From Labyrinthula sp. Ha (lineage: Eukaryota; Sar; Bigyra; Labyrinthulida; Labyrinthulaceae), in the NCBI GenBank assembly GCA_015227615.1, contig JAALGZ010000056.1, positions 154,328-218,327 on the forward strand: 64,000 nucleotides of DNA, given 5' to 3'. Positions 20,501 through 30,914 of this stretch are shown here, piece after piece; position 1 is the stretch's first letter, and each line of letters opens with the position of its first letter. The translations under genes were made by a program, and so were the position numbers. The notes under the pieces are model-generated. The model was not told where the DNA came from. It was given only the letters and a program-made list of their open reading frames with translations, and made no database searches.

Positions 20501-20895
20501 ATCGGAAAATGTATTGTTTTAGTTTATGTTCTTTTGTGAACAGGACTGAAATTTGGAAATATAGTAAGACGATTTCTTTTTTCCACGTGTACGCCCGAGT
20601 ATTTTAGCCCGTCTGGGGTGTTTTCGACAAATTTGAGGGTTGATTTGAATCGTACAGTTGTTCTTGATCACTTGTTTTGGGAGATTTTGGATACTTGGTA
20701 ACGCAACATTGTCTTCTGTCGTGTCGAATTTCCAATGTCCATGTCGAAAACAAGGAGAACCATTCTGAAATGAAGAAAAACGGGATACATGAGAAAAGTC
20801 TAACCCAATCTACACAACAAGAAGGTTTTTGCTTATAATATAAGAAATATTTCTTAATCACTGCGAAGTTGATATTTCATGTCTTTCTTCAGACA

Positions 20896-20918
20896 ATATA
20901 TATATATATATATATATG
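20896..20918. repeat. (AT)n microsatellite
   Basis: An uninterrupted AT dinucleotide run of about 23 bases. Confidence 0.9.
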
Positions 20919-20940
20919 ATCCAGATTTCTTATGGAAAAG

Positions 20941-20967
20941 TTTCCCGATGAACCGGGAATCGGGAAA
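20941..20967. promoter_or_regulatory. Inverted repeat upstream of LRR-like B
   Basis: TTTCCCGAT (20941-20949) and ATCGGGAAA (20959-20967) form a perfect 9-bp inverted repeat around CCGGGA, 119 bases before the LRR-like B start. It is GC-rich in AT-rich surroundings. It could bind a dimeric factor; TTTCCCG resembles E2F half sites (inference). A near-match to the promoter motif, TGCCTAAAAT, lies at about 21016. Confidence 0.4.
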
Positions 20968-21085
20968 TTGTATCGGTAATGGGTCCAGGAGTGATATGTC
21001 CTACATGGACATAGTATGCCTAAAATGTTTTTCCCAGTATTTAAACTGCAAATAGAAGTATAAACTTAAAAAAAAACAGGGAAAA

Positions 21086-22312
21086 ATGAGTTTCATCACA
21101 AGTACGGGGTATAGACCCAGCTCAAATAAAGTATTTTATGAAACTGGGTACATTAATGGAGTTAAGATCACTGGAGAGCCGCATGACACTTACAGAAACG
21201 TAACTGTGGCTGTAGGCGTTGCACTGGAAAGAATTCAGAAACGTAATAAAGTAGTGAAAGAAGTTAAATTTGATAAGTTAAACTTCAACCTCAGTAAGAA
21301 GACACTTATGAATATTGCAACTTTCCTTTCAAAGTCAAAAGAGGTGGAACAAGTCGTGTTCACGGAATCGCCCGGGAAGAAGAACAACATGTTGAAATTG
21401 TTGCAGTTGGTAGCAAAGCAGTGTCCCCAAGTATCGATGATTTCTCTTATGAACATCGACCACCTTTTATTCTCCCCACAGGAGGCTAATGAATTTTTTT
21501 CTTGTTTAAGTTCATTTTCTGAATTAAAAACTTTAAATCTGAAAGGTGTTTATACGAAGAAACTGAAGCGAACAAATAATTTTCAAAAAGAACTTAGTAG
21601 ATACTTATCCAGCTCCAAATGTGATAAGCTAGAGGATCTTATTGTCGAATCGGCTCTAGGGGGGCTTTATGTATCAACTCGAGATGCAATTTACCCAAGT
21701 GTGTTCAATAATCTTCGAATCCTTACGCTGAGTTCTCTACATGAGAAAGACTATTTTCAAACAAATAGGTTTTTGCATTCTTTTCTTCGACTAAATGGCA
21801 CTTTGAATCTTGAAATCTTGCGTACTACGTTTGCTCAGAATCATTCTTCTGGATGTATAGCATATTTTTGGCTTGTCTCAGAAATTGTAAAAAGTGGAAT
21901 GACAAAAACTCTAAGTCTTCGGTGTGATTTGAGTCCGCTGTACTCTTTAGGACCCTATAATTTTTTTCTTGGAAATTTGGAAAAATATTTCCATTCTGAA
22001 AATGAACTTTTGCTACATACACAAATAAGAAGAGCCTTCAGAGCATTTGCTGGAAAACCATCTGGTGCAGGTATAAGACGGTTTGTTGATGCCATCGAAA
22101 AAAAGGTTCCAAACAAAAAAATTACTGAATATAAGAGCGAAAAAATAAATGTACATTCTTTCTCATACGTTCACAAAAAAACAGAAGAGAGGATGAGAAT
22201 ACTTAATAATTCCGTATTGAATCTTGAATACAGAGACAATAGTTGGTATGATGTCAGCAGATTTTGGTTGCAAAGTCAAAATTTAGCAGAAAACCAAAAA
22301 TTCTTTGTATAA
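21086..22312 (+). CDS. LRR-like protein family member B, 408 aa
   Basis: A paralog of the 10641-11789 product; function unknown. Corresponding blocks are VKITGEP; MLKLLQLVAKQC with LLFSPQEA; LKTLNLKGVYTKK; LRILTLSSL followed by QTNRFLHSF; and EERMRILN. Leucine-rich LxxLxLxx units suggest a solenoid fold. There are no membrane segments or signal peptide. The C-terminal third is basic (about 310-370). It lies on the opposite strand to member A, 9.3 kb away, so it is not a simple tandem copy. Identity between the two looks low, implying an old duplication and probably more members elsewhere. Confidence 0.72.
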   Translation: MSFITSTGYRPSSNKVFYETGYINGVKITGEPHDTYRNVTVAVGVALERIQKRNKVVKEVKFDKLNFNLSKKTLMNIATFLSKSKEVEQVVFTESPGKKNNMLKLLQLVAKQCPQVSMISLMNIDHLLFSPQEANEFFSCLSSFSELKTLNLKGVYTKKLKRTNNFQKELSRYLSSSKCDKLEDLIVESALGGLYVSTRDAIYPSVFNNLRILTLSSLHEKDYFQTNRFLHSFLRLNGTLNLEILRTTFAQNHSSGCIAYFWLVSEIVKSGMTKTLSLRCDLSPLYSLGPYNFFLGNLEKYFHSENELLLHTQIRRAFRAFAGKPSGAGIRRFVDAIEKKVPNKKITEYKSEKINVHSFSYVHKKTEERMRILNNSVLNLEYRDNSWYDVSRFWLQSQNLAENQKFFV

Positions 22313-23217
22313 AGATACTTGGAATAGATTTGTTTTTTTAAATGAACTGAGTGATCTGTATACTAAAAGCACGTTGAGTTTTATTATTTATAGAATTTTT
22401 CTATGATTGAAATAAGCATTATTTTTTGATGTTGTGCCTCCAAGTGAGAGCTAGGTATGAAAGCTGAAGAGAGAGAAGAAATAGAAAGTCCTAAACTATC
22501 TTGATATATCTCAAACATATTTTCAACAAACCTAATTTCTTTGCTCGGCCATGGTTTAGCTATTTAGTTCAAACTCTTCTGTTGGTTTAAACAGAAATAA
22601 TATTGCCATAAACCAACACTCGAAAGAAAAGTTGCAACGAAACAGAAAATTAGCTTTGAATATTTTCTCAACACTATCCTTTACTCACTTGCTCTAAGAT
22701 GCTTTTCTCACAGAAAACCACATTAACATTAAGAAGTATGTAATTTCACTCTACGAAAACATACTCTTCTCGTTTTTCTGAAGTATGCTCTTGTTAATAT
22801 TCTGAAAATAGAATATATCAATAACTAAAGTTCTATTGATAAGTGTTTTCTTCAACAGTACCCTTCTAAATACACTTGCTATATTCTTTATTTCTTAGTG
22901 CATAAGATATTTTACTGTGTTCATAGCATTTCGATACAATTACCCAAAATATCAGCAGTCTGATCCTATTCCTACAATAAACGCAGAACTGTAAAACGCA
23001 GAAAGAAACAAGCAACTGTATCCCTGGGTTCCTTCAACTACTACCAACCTATAGAGCTTAACTCATAAAATCCAAACTTTCAAATTATTGACACTACTTT
23101 CACCAATAACCTGAATCTTACCTGCTGAACTGTTACAGTCTTTTCAAGCCCGGATCGACAAGAACCAAAGAAAACCAAACCGCTTTATCTTACTTTAGTC
23201 TGTCTTACAACCTGAAG
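22313..23217. other. Intergenic stretch with a hairpin
   Basis: No gene seen. The perfect 10-bp inverted repeat TGTTGGTTTA (22580-22589) and TAAACCAACA (22609-22618) has a 19-base loop. TTCAAGCCCGG at 23143-23153 matches the core of the LINE target duplication at 50 and 54 kb. Confidence 0.5.
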
Positions 23218-24342
23218 ATGACTTCGCAAAACTCAACGTTCGGAATACTTCTATACTCCATAGCTCTAACTTATACCTACCATATCCTCGGGTTTCGGAT
23301 TCTTCGACGGTACCTAAACACTACATTGCCCAAACTTTGGTTCTTCAACAACTTAAATTACAAAGGTAAAAACAACGCAGACACTGTAGAAGAATTTAAA
23401 TATGTTTCCATCCTTACAGTTCATCATCTTGTGGGCGGTGCTGTTATGTTACTGGCTTGGCTAATAAACTCACCTACGCTTTTCTACCATGGAATTATCC
23501 TTGAAATAGCAGACGACCTGCACGACTCCGTTGTTTTGTTGACAAAACAATGGCCGTTTGAAGGGAATGGAAATGATAACCTCGCCAAAATAGTTATTCC
23601 GCATCATCTTTTTGGTATTGTTGCAGGACCTATTGCTCTGAAGACTTCGCTGAGTGAGAATGTTCATGCTATGGGTATAGGTGCTGGGTTGCTGTGTGCT
23701 GGGGGTATAAGTTTGCTTGTGTTGACTATTAGAAGGACGATAGATAGAGAGGGCTATGATGAAAGACCGACTGATGCGTGGAAGGAGTTCTCTTTGAGGT
23801 TGGTTAACTATGTGAGCGTAATGGTATTTAGATGGGTCCTGTTTCCTATTGAAATTTACAGGCTTGCTTTCGTTGATGGATATGTCACCCAGTTTCCGCC
23901 TCTTGTTGTAGCTGTGCTTATCTTTGCCATTGGGGGAATGGTTTGGTTTAACTTGATTGTTGCCGTAACTTTATCGACTGGGTTATGGGAAGCATACGAG
24001 CTTGCTAAGAGCAAAATGTATGTAGAAAAGGCCGTGGAAATTTTTCAGGAGTGGATGGTAAATGCGAACGAGGCTGTTGCAGATGGAGTTGAAGACTTGA
24101 AGAATTGGGACGGGGATGATTTTGTCTATGTTTGGAACGGGTTTAAGGAAGAAGTTGCCGACAAGTTTGTACAAGAAGTGCAACAGGATTTTGAAAAGTT
24201 AAAAGAGATAGATTGGCAGGAAGTTAGAGAACAGATAGAAAATGTGACTGATGAAACACAGTATAAGCTACAGACATTGTATAGTCGTATCAGAACACGA
24301 GCAGAGTCAATTCAAAAGCGAATGTTAACAGCTATTAACTAG
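23218..24342 (+). CDS. Multi-pass membrane protein, TLC-domain-like
   Basis: 374 aa with about six hydrophobic segments (roughly 7-27, 62-84, 127-146, 150-171, 192-214 and 226-252). Two His-His motifs occur, VHHLVGG and PHHLFGIVAGP, with DDLHDS between. The layout recalls TLC (TRAM-LAG1-CLN8) proteins of the ER, some of which act in ceramide synthesis or membrane lipid regulation. The cytosolic tail (about 260-374) is a charged, probably coiled-coil region unlike that family. Function is uncertain. It converges on the ribonucleotide reductase gene (112 bp apart). Confidence 0.6.
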   Translation: MTSQNSTFGILLYSIALTYTYHILGFRILRRYLNTTLPKLWFFNNLNYKGKNNADTVEEFKYVSILTVHHLVGGAVMLLAWLINSPTLFYHGIILEIADDLHDSVVLLTKQWPFEGNGNDNLAKIVIPHHLFGIVAGPIALKTSLSENVHAMGIGAGLLCAGGISLLVLTIRRTIDREGYDERPTDAWKEFSLRLVNYVSVMVFRWVLFPIEIYRLAFVDGYVTQFPPLVVAVLIFAIGGMVWFNLIVAVTLSTGLWEAYELAKSKMYVEKAVEIFQEWMVNANEAVADGVEDLKNWDGDDFVYVWNGFKEEVADKFVQEVQQDFEKLKEIDWQEVREQIENVTDETQYKLQTLYSRIRTRAESIQKRMLTAIN

Positions 24343-24454
24343 TTTTGGAACAGAATTTTGTATCGTTTTTTCCCGTGGTTGCACTTTTATAACCTCAGTT
24401 TTGAGCACTAAAGTTAAAAAGGTCACATTTTATTGTATTAACAGTTTCTGAAGT

Positions 24455-26872
24455 TTAACTTCCGCACATAAGACAATCCTCTTCTTCAACTACAGGAGCT
24501 TTCACATTTCTGTTCTTCGCGGCTTCTTGGTCTACAGTAAATTGAATGGCATTCGCTTTAGCCCTTGTTCTCAAATAGTACATACCAGTCTTGAGACCCT
24601 TCTTCCATGCATAGAAGTGCATTGAGGTTAACTTCCCAACGTTAGGATCTGCCATGTGGACATTTAAACTTTGGGACTGATCAATAAAAGCTCCTCTATC
24701 TGCTGCCATATTAAGCACCTGCTTTTGCTTAATTTCCCAAACAGTCTTGTATAATGCTTTCAACTCTTGAGGAATCTCAGCAACGTGTTGAACACTTCCT
24801 CTATCCGCCATGATTTGGTTTCTAATACTGGGTGTCCACAAATTAAGTTTGATGAGATCCCTCAGTAAGTGAGTATTAACCACAGTAAACTCTCCTGCAA
24901 GAACTCTTCTTGTATAAATATTTGACGTATATGGTTCAAAGCATTCATTATTCCCCAAAATTTGACTTGTTGACGCTGTTGGCATAGGTGCTAGTAGCAA
25001 AGAGTTTCTAACCCCAATTTCTTGAACTTTGACTCTTAAACCTTCCCAGTCCCATCCCAGTTTTGGATTTGGTTCCTGCTCCCATAGATCAAACTGAAAT
25101 TTACCTTCAGAAATAGGTGAGCCTTTAAATGTTTCATAAGGACCTTCTTCCTTTGCGAGTTCCATTGAAGCTTCACACGCACCATAATAAATAGTTTCAA
25201 ATATATCTCTGTTTAGTTGTTGCGCTTCAGCACTTTCAAAAGGATAACGAAGTTGCATGAATGCGTCTGCCAAACCTTGTACACCAATTCCGATAGGTCT
25301 GTGTCGCATATTGGAGTTCTTAGCTTCAATGACAGGATAATAATTCTCATCTATGACTCTGTTCAAGTTTCTAGTCACCTGCTTAGATATTTCATAAAGC
25401 CCTTTAAAATCGTATGTCTTCTCTTCGTTGTTGACAAATGTTCTCAAATTTATACTTGCTAAGTTACATACGGCTACTTCATCAGGTGCAGTGTACTCAA
25501 TAATTTCGGTACATAAGTTTGACGACTTGATAGTTCCTAAATTTTTCTGGTTAGATTTCTTATTGCACGCATCTTTGAACAACATATAAGGGGTTCCCGT
25601 TTCTACTTGCGCTGTCAAAATCTGATACCATAAATCCTGGGCCTTAATAGACTGTCTGCCTCTTCCTTCAGATTCATATTTCTCATATAATGCTTTAAAC
25701 TCATCACCATAAACCTCTGCAAGCCCTTTCGCTTCATTAGGACAGAACAAAGTCCAAGTACCATTTGCCTGGACTCTCTCCATAAACAAGTCTGGAATCC
25801 ACAAACCATAAAACAAATCTCTTGCTCGTTGTTCTTCCTTTCCATGATTCTTCCTCAGATCCAGAAATTCAAAAATATCAGCATGCCAAGGCTCCAAGTA
25901 TATTGCAAAGGAGCCCTTTCTCTTTCCGCCTCCTTGATCGACATATCTTGCTGTGTCATTGAAGACTCTTAGCATTGGGACGATCCCGTTACTCTGGCCG
26001 TTTGTTCCAGCTACGTAACTATCTCTGGCTCTGATGTTATGAATACTTAATCCAATTCCACCAGCATATTTCGAAATACAAGCACAAGTTTTCAGAGTAT
26101 CATAAATTCCATCAATCGAATCCTCTTTCATACAAACCAGAAAACAACTGGACATCTGAGGTCTTGGTGTTCCAGCATTGAACAGCGTAGGTGTCGCGTG
26201 TGTGTAAAGCTTCTTAGACATGGCATTATAGGTTTGGATTGCACTCTGGATATCTTCTTTATGAATCCCAATTGCAACTCTCATTAACATATGTTGCGGC
26301 CTTTCAACGATCTTTTTGTTAATCTTCAATAAGTAAGCTCTTTCAAGAGTCTTAAATCCAAAGTAATCATACGTGAAATCTCTCTTATAGTCAATAGCTG
26401 CCTGCAAGACTTCCTTGTTTCTGCCAATTATGTCTATTACGTCTTCTGCGATTAGCGGAGACCATACTCCAGTCTTAGGATGAAGGCAATCCCTCAACTT
26501 CTTCATCGTCTCAAAAAAATCTTCACTTGTATTCTTATGCAGATTGCTGACGCAGATTCTTGCTGCAAGCACGGAGTAATCCGGGTGCTGTGTGGCAGCA
26601 TAAGCCGCAGTTTCAGCAGCAAGCTCGTCCAACTGTGAAGTTGTAACTCCAGGATAAACTCCCATAACAACTTTTTGTGAGATCTTTACTGGATCAACGT
26701 GTGTCGTGTCTAGCCCATAACAAAGGTGACGAATTCTAGAAGTAATCTTGTCAAACAAGACTTCTTCTTTCTTTCCGTTCCGTTTTATTACATACATTGT
26801 TTTCTTATCATCGATCTGATTCTCCGTGGATATGTTTTCCTTACCGATTTCGCTCTTTGGTGATTCACTCAT
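24455..26872 (-). CDS. RNR1: Ribonucleoside-diphosphate reductase large subunit
   Basis: Reduces ribonucleoside diphosphates to deoxyribonucleotides with the small subunit. The 805 aa compare with about 790 in animals. An ATP cone at the N-terminus ([17 protein letters not shown]) gives allosteric control. Active-site segments are [47 protein letters not shown] and [13 protein letters not shown]. The C-terminal shuttle pair is CLMC (Cys800 and Cys803). [17 protein letters not shown] is the class Ia eukaryotic form. The N-terminal 25 residues are a variable extension. Upstream lie two AACCGTTAAG motifs, possibly cell-cycle control sites. No small-subunit gene is in the window. Confidence 0.97.
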   Translation of the reverse strand: MSESPKSEIGKENISTENQIDDKKTMYVIKRNGKKEEVLFDKITSRIRHLCYGLDTTHVDPVKISQKVVMGVYPGVTTSQLDELAAETAAYAATQHPDYSVLAARICVSNLHKNTSEDFFETMKKLRDCLHPKTGVWSPLIAEDVIDIIGRNKEVLQAAIDYKRDFTYDYFGFKTLERAYLLKINKKIVERPQHMLMRVAIGIHKEDIQSAIQTYNAMSKKLYTHATPTLFNAGTPRPQMSSCFLVCMKEDSIDGIYDTLKTCACISKYAGGIGLSIHNIRARDSYVAGTNGQSNGIVPMLRVFNDTARYVDQGGGKRKGSFAIYLEPWHADIFEFLDLRKNHGKEEQRARDLFYGLWIPDLFMERVQANGTWTLFCPNEAKGLAEVYGDEFKALYEKYESEGRGRQSIKAQDLWYQILTAQVETGTPYMLFKDACNKKSNQKNLGTIKSSNLCTEIIEYTAPDEVAVCNLASINLRTFVNNEEKTYDFKGLYEISKQVTRNLNRVIDENYYPVIEAKNSNMRHRPIGIGVQGLADAFMQLRYPFESAEAQQLNRDIFETIYYGACEASMELAKEEGPYETFKGSPISEGKFQFDLWEQEPNPKLGWDWEGLRVKVQEIGVRNSLLLAPMPTASTSQILGNNECFEPYTSNIYTRRVLAGEFTVVNTHLLRDLIKLNLWTPSIRNQIMADRGSVQHVAEIPQELKALYKTVWEIKQKQVLNMAADRGAFIDQSQSLNVHMADPNVGKLTSMHFYAWKKGLKTGMYYLRTRAKANAIQFTVDQEAAKNRNVKAPVVEEEDCLMCGS

Positions 26873-26912
26873 TTCTTTTTTTTGTTTTAGTTTGGTTTTG
26901 TTATAATTTATA

Positions 26913-26960
26913 AACCGTTAAGTTTTAGTTTATCTAACCGTTAAGATGTGTATTTGGGCA
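26913..26960 (-). promoter_or_regulatory. RNR1 upstream sites: paired AACCGTTAAG and TGCCCAAATA
   Basis: AACCGTTAAG occurs twice, at 26913-26922 and 26936-26945, 23 bases apart (about two helical turns) and 41-73 nt before the start. It fits a Myb-type AACNG site on both strands. TGCCCAAATA on the sense strand is at 26951-26960. These are candidates for regulated transcription of an S-phase gene (inference). Confidence 0.45.
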
Positions 26961-28656
26961 GTTTCTGGATGCTGTTGTTTTTGGGACATTCGTAGTTTGA
27001 ATATTAGAGTGAACCAGCAGAATAGCAGAACAAGTACATACTAAACTTGGGCGAAATAGGCCCATTCCAACATAAAAGATTCGGGGGGGGGGGGGAGTTT
27101 ATGCTCTGTTTTTAAGAAATAGTATTTGTTTCACAACTACGCAAATTTTGACCTAGATCTGTATAATAATGGAAGAAGGTGTTGTCACATATAGTTGTCT
27201 ACTCTATATGACAAGCAAGCAGCTTGCACTTGAAGGTGGGTTATGAAGACTAGTGCACTTGTTTACTCAAGCTAGGTTTGTATGAAAATGAGAGGTTTTT
27301 TAAGTTTCAATCATAGAGCTTATTTATTAGGAAATCCAAGTCAAAGTAGTACGCAGCAACTCCAATCTATACTAAAAGTACGGACAACGTTTGGTGCTTA
27401 TAGTAAGAAACACAACTCGTCCAGTATGAAAGAAGCTCATTATTTTTATGAATTTATGAGATATATGTCTAATGCAAGACTATCTGCAAGAGAACAAAGC
27501 CTTCTTAGGCACCAAATTTTTTTAATATTCTTGACCATTGGCTAGTCTTAGTAGTCGAGACGCCTAAAAACAATAAGAAAATTGCATTTTATGATAATTT
27601 TATAACTTTAGAAAAGAGTTCACTGAGTTAACACTTTCAGAGACACCGATGCAGCGAGTATTCTTCAGTGAAATAGTAAGAAAACTAGGAAAAGCTCTTC
27701 CTGAGCATATTAAAAACCTAAGTACAGCGCCGTTTGCTTAAGAGCTCCCTAAGCAAGTGTAGTTTAATTATTTTAAAACATGTTAGGCAATGCTATGCGA
27801 AAAATAGCTAGTTAGACACCTCAGTAAAAACTAGGCTAACGAGCTTACCACCAGGGACTCAAGCAGCAGGATTACGCAACTGTTCCTAACCTAGTCAGCA
27901 CTCAGATCATTTTAATGTATAAAGAACTGAGTTTGTTGCAAATTTCCTTCTTGAAAATTTAAAAGAATATTTACACAAGCAGAGACCAGCACTGACAAAC
28001 AATCCGAATCTGGGACAATGAGTTCGGTCCTCTTGGATTGCCACCATCAACTCAGCATTCAAACACCTCTACAGGAACCAACTATGTCTGAATTGACAAT
28101 CTGTAGAATACCACAACCTGTGTATATCTTTATTTTGAATTGTTTTCAACAACAATTGAACTAAGGAATTGAGAATATGAATCTAACAGAACCTTCGGCA
28201 TAGTTCTATTTCCAGAGAATCTCGAGCAGACATGCATGGCAGGGAGTTTTTCTCAGAAACGGCCCAAGAAATTTAGTTTAGTTTGGGGCATTAACGGCAC
28301 AGGGTTACATTTTGAGAAGACATAGGCGTTTAGCTATAGTTCCTTATCCCCAAATGTTATTAAATAGAAGAGTTATTGTGTGAAAGCTGTTCGGGCACAA
28401 TCTAGATGCGTGATATTTTAAAGATATGGAATAAATAGAAGATTAAATAGTTAAGGCGTTTATTATTTTTCGGGGCAATTATGTACGTATTACCGATGCT
28501 ATGAGACATGGATTCAACTGCTCATACTGAAAGGAAAATAAGAGTTCTCTATAAAACAATGCCTAACCGCTAGAACCTTAAGTCAACTGCTAGGTGCAAT
28601 AAAAACATGGTCGTGAGGAATTTAAAGACTTTTAATGGAAATAAAGTAAAGCATCT
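26961..28656. other. Gene-free stretch with possible coding debris
   Basis: G13 run at 27083-27095. A + frame at 27282-27545 and broken frames to about 27750 (PMQRVFFSEIVRKLGKALPE) look like decayed coding sequence of unknown origin. No intact gene. Confidence 0.4.
27083..27095. repeat. Poly-G run (13)
   Basis: Thirteen consecutive G, striking in AT-rich DNA and prone to sequencing-length error. Confidence 0.9.
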
Positions 28657-28664
28657 CCTACAGC

Positions 28665-29045
28665 TAGGGGTGGGATTTGTTGAAAAATATCAACAATTAT
28701 TTGCTATTCATTTTGATTCTGATTATCATAAATTAATTGGGTCACATGACCTTGCAGAAAACTGCCAAGGAACATAGAGTTTAATTAAGTACCGCACGAA
28801 ATCCACATAAAAGAGAATATATCCCCGGAATAGTCCAGTAATGGAATGCATGAAGGTCATAAGCACGGTGTTTGAAAATTTTCAAACGGTAGCAGAAAGA
28901 AATGCAAGATTTTTGGCCGGTTGATCCAAGGTCGTGCGGCTCAACTTATTATTGATAAGCAATTGGTTAGACGTAATCTACCAATAAGAAAACATAGGCA
29001 AATTTCTTGTTGATAATTTATCAATAAAACAAATCCCACCCCCTA
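28665..29045. mobile_element. hAT-type MITE, 381 bp
   Basis: The ends are inverted: TAGGGGTGGGATTTGTT at the left, and the complement of TAGGGGGTGGGATTTGTT at the right. A further subterminal match (TATCAACAA then ATTTGC) lies in both arms. It is flanked by 8-bp direct repeats, CCTACAGC (28657-28664) and CCTACACC (29046-29053), 7 of 8 identical. TAGGGGTGG ends and 8-bp target duplications are hallmarks of hAT transposons. It holds no open frame, so it is non-autonomous and needs a transposase from elsewhere. The single extra G and one target mismatch suggest moderate age. Confidence 0.75.
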
Positions 29046-29053
29046 CCTACACC

Positions 29054-29851
29054 AAAAAAGGACCTAGGTCAACACAAGTAGCCGGCTAGAAGGCACAATC
29101 AAAATATGTTTAAAAGCTACACAAAGGGTTTAGAACATCATATAAAAGGGCAGAAAGCTTATAATTTTATGCTTCACTGACTAAAAGGATTATTAATCCT
29201 GTAGCCAAAGAGTACTTTGAAAATTTATGCTGTAGAGGATTTTCCTAAGTGTGAATCTTAGTCTTCAACAGATAGATAGAAGCAGACAAAGCATGAAAGG
29301 GTGCTAGCAATTTCAAAGCAATAAGTATTCAAAGTTCACAGCACGCCATAAGGAAGAGATCCAGTTCTTAAGACAAACCAAGGGTCGATGATGATCCGAA
29401 TAAGCAGCGAATCTAGGCACGTCATAATGGAGTCTAATGACGTGGTAATATTGCTCACAGCTCCACATTGTCAATACTGCAGCAAAGAACTAAACTAAGG
29501 ATTTGTGAGTATGCAGACTATCCTTTTTCTCTGATTAAGACTATATTGCTCTATGTTTGAACAAGGCGGCCTAATCTTGCAGCTCCATTTGCTGGGTCTG
29601 CAGTCAGAGATAGAAACTTTGATTAAGCAAATAAGGCGTGGAACTATGCAATGAACTGTATTGTCTCCATGTATTCTTGAAGGAGTCTTGTAGTGTTAAA
29701 ATTTCCGTGTTCTATACCAGCCGCAGGAAAGGCAAAAACTCTACACAGACGTGCAATACTTAATGACCAATGGAATTGTGACAAAGAAGTTGGTATTTGC
29801 TTGTAATCAAAGCACTTTATCTCTTTGTTTTTAGTGTAGTTATTGTTTTTA
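29054..29851. other. Intergenic stretch
   Basis: No gene or RNA recognised. Confidence 0.5.
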
Positions 29852-30064
29852 TTATGGGCCAACTTCTCTACCTAATAGCCGTAATTTCTGGTTTAAATTC
29901 TCAGTTTGCGCTTCGTCGAACTGCTTCAACTTCAATGCTGCAAGTCCCCCTACTCCAAAAGCAATCACATGTTCCCATGGTCTATGCATTAATGGAAGCT
30001 TTCGTAATCCATTCGAGTACACGTTGACGCTAATTCCAATCAATCCTCCGATTATAAAACCCAT
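29852..30064 (-). CDS. Small single-pass membrane protein, 70 aa, possible complex I accessory subunit
   Basis: Begins with a glycine-rich hydrophobic helix (MGFIIGGLIGISVNVYSNGL) followed by RKLPLMHRPWEHVIAFGVGG and a polar helical tail. RKLP..RPWEH then G(V/I)G(G/A) recalls a small accessory subunit of mitochondrial NADH dehydrogenase seen in fungi and protists. This is from memory and not certain. The frame is clean with a good ATG. It follows the ribose-5-phosphate isomerase gene on the same strand, with only 103 bp between, and that gap carries palindromic and CCCAAAATAT promoter motifs shared with SMNDC1. Confidence 0.62.
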   Translation of the reverse strand: MGFIIGGLIGISVNVYSNGLRKLPLMHRPWEHVIAFGVGGLAALKLKQFDEAQTENLNQKLRLLGREVGP

Positions 30065-30092
30065 CTCTGATTTCTCAATTCTTTCTTTTCAA

Positions 30093-30121
30093 TTGCCCAA
30101 AATATGAAAGGCCAAATGGCC
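30093..30121 (-). promoter_or_regulatory. Promoter motifs of the 70-aa gene
   Basis: TTGCCCAAAATAT (30093-30105, 29-41 nt upstream) and the palindrome GGCCAAATGGCC (30110-30121). The first has the same orientation and nearly the same distance as in SMNDC1 (28-40 nt), and the 12-bp palindrome is identical. Confidence 0.5.
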
Positions 30122-30167
30122 TAGAATATCAAAAAACGAGGTAAAACGAGATAAATAAGAATTTAAA

Positions 30168-30914
30168 CTATAACTGAACTATCTTTGTGTCACCTGACTC
30201 AAAAGCAAAGAAAACTTTATTAGCCATTCGATTAAACAACCCTGTACAAACCACACCAGGAATATTTAAAATACCTTGCTCCAGTTTCTCGGTTTCCTTC
30301 ATGTCTTTCTCTGGAAACACAACGTCCAGAATAAACATGCCATTATCAGTAACAACTGGACCTGCTTTGCTTTTTGCCATCCGCAACTCCACTTTCGTAG
30401 CTGCTAGTTTTTCCTTTAAATGTATCTCAACCATAGTATAACTCATAGGGATTACCTCAACTGGTACTCCTTTCGTCCAGTTTCGGCCTAAAACCGGGCT
30501 ATCCTTGCTTGCATCACAAATAACATAAAACTGTTGGGCAGCAAAAGCGACAATCTTCTCCTGAGTTAAACATCCACCACCTCCTTTTATCAAATTTAAA
30601 TCCCTGTCAACTTCATCAGCACCATCGAGCGCAAAATCGAGTTCTGGATATTGCTCAAGACCTCCAAGAATAAGATTTTTACTTTCCTGGATAAGTTGCT
30701 TGGCTTGAAACGATGTAGGAACACAAATAAATTTAGTTTGGCTTTGCTGAGATGTAAGGATGCCGTCCAAATACTTGACTGCGTGAACTATTGTTGACCC
30801 TGACCCTATTCCAAGGAGTACTGGTGATTTGGTCCCTAGTTGAGACAATAAATGATCCACTGTTGTTTTTGCTGCAAGAGCTTTCTGCTCGTCTTGTGTT
30901 AAGGTCTTACTCAT
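30168..30914 (-). CDS. RKI1: Ribose-5-phosphate isomerase A
   Basis: Interconverts ribose-5-phosphate and ribulose-5-phosphate in the non-oxidative pentose phosphate pathway, in the cytosol. The 248 aa fit the RpiA family. Motifs are GIGSGST (substrate phosphate loop, about 36-42), DGADEVDRDLNLIKGGGG (catalytic region), QEKIVA, VTDNGMFILDVVF and IPGVVCTGLF. No targeting peptide. The product can supply ribose phosphate for nucleotides, but the nearby RNR gene is not co-transcribed with it. Confidence 0.96.
   Translation of the reverse strand: MSKTLTQDEQKALAAKTTVDHLLSQLGTKSPVLLGIGSGSTIVHAVKYLDGILTSQQSQTKFICVPTSFQAKQLIQESKNLILGGLEQYPELDFALDGADEVDRDLNLIKGGGGCLTQEKIVAFAAQQFYVICDASKDSPVLGRNWTKGVPVEVIPMSYTMVEIHLKEKLAATKVELRMAKSKAGPVVTDNGMFILDVVFPEKDMKETEKLEQGILNIPGVVCTGLFNRMANKVFFAFESGDTKIVQL

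Noticed and set aside
20604-20861. 85-residue minus-strand frame upstream of the acyl-CoA dehydrogenase
   Set aside because: No family likeness and no plausible splice to the downstream gene.
28190-28560. Possible Tc1/mariner transposase remnant (KFSLVWGINGTG)
   Set aside because: Only one short motif resembles the family. The expected downstream QDNAPxH and SPDLNPIE motifs were not found in any frame.
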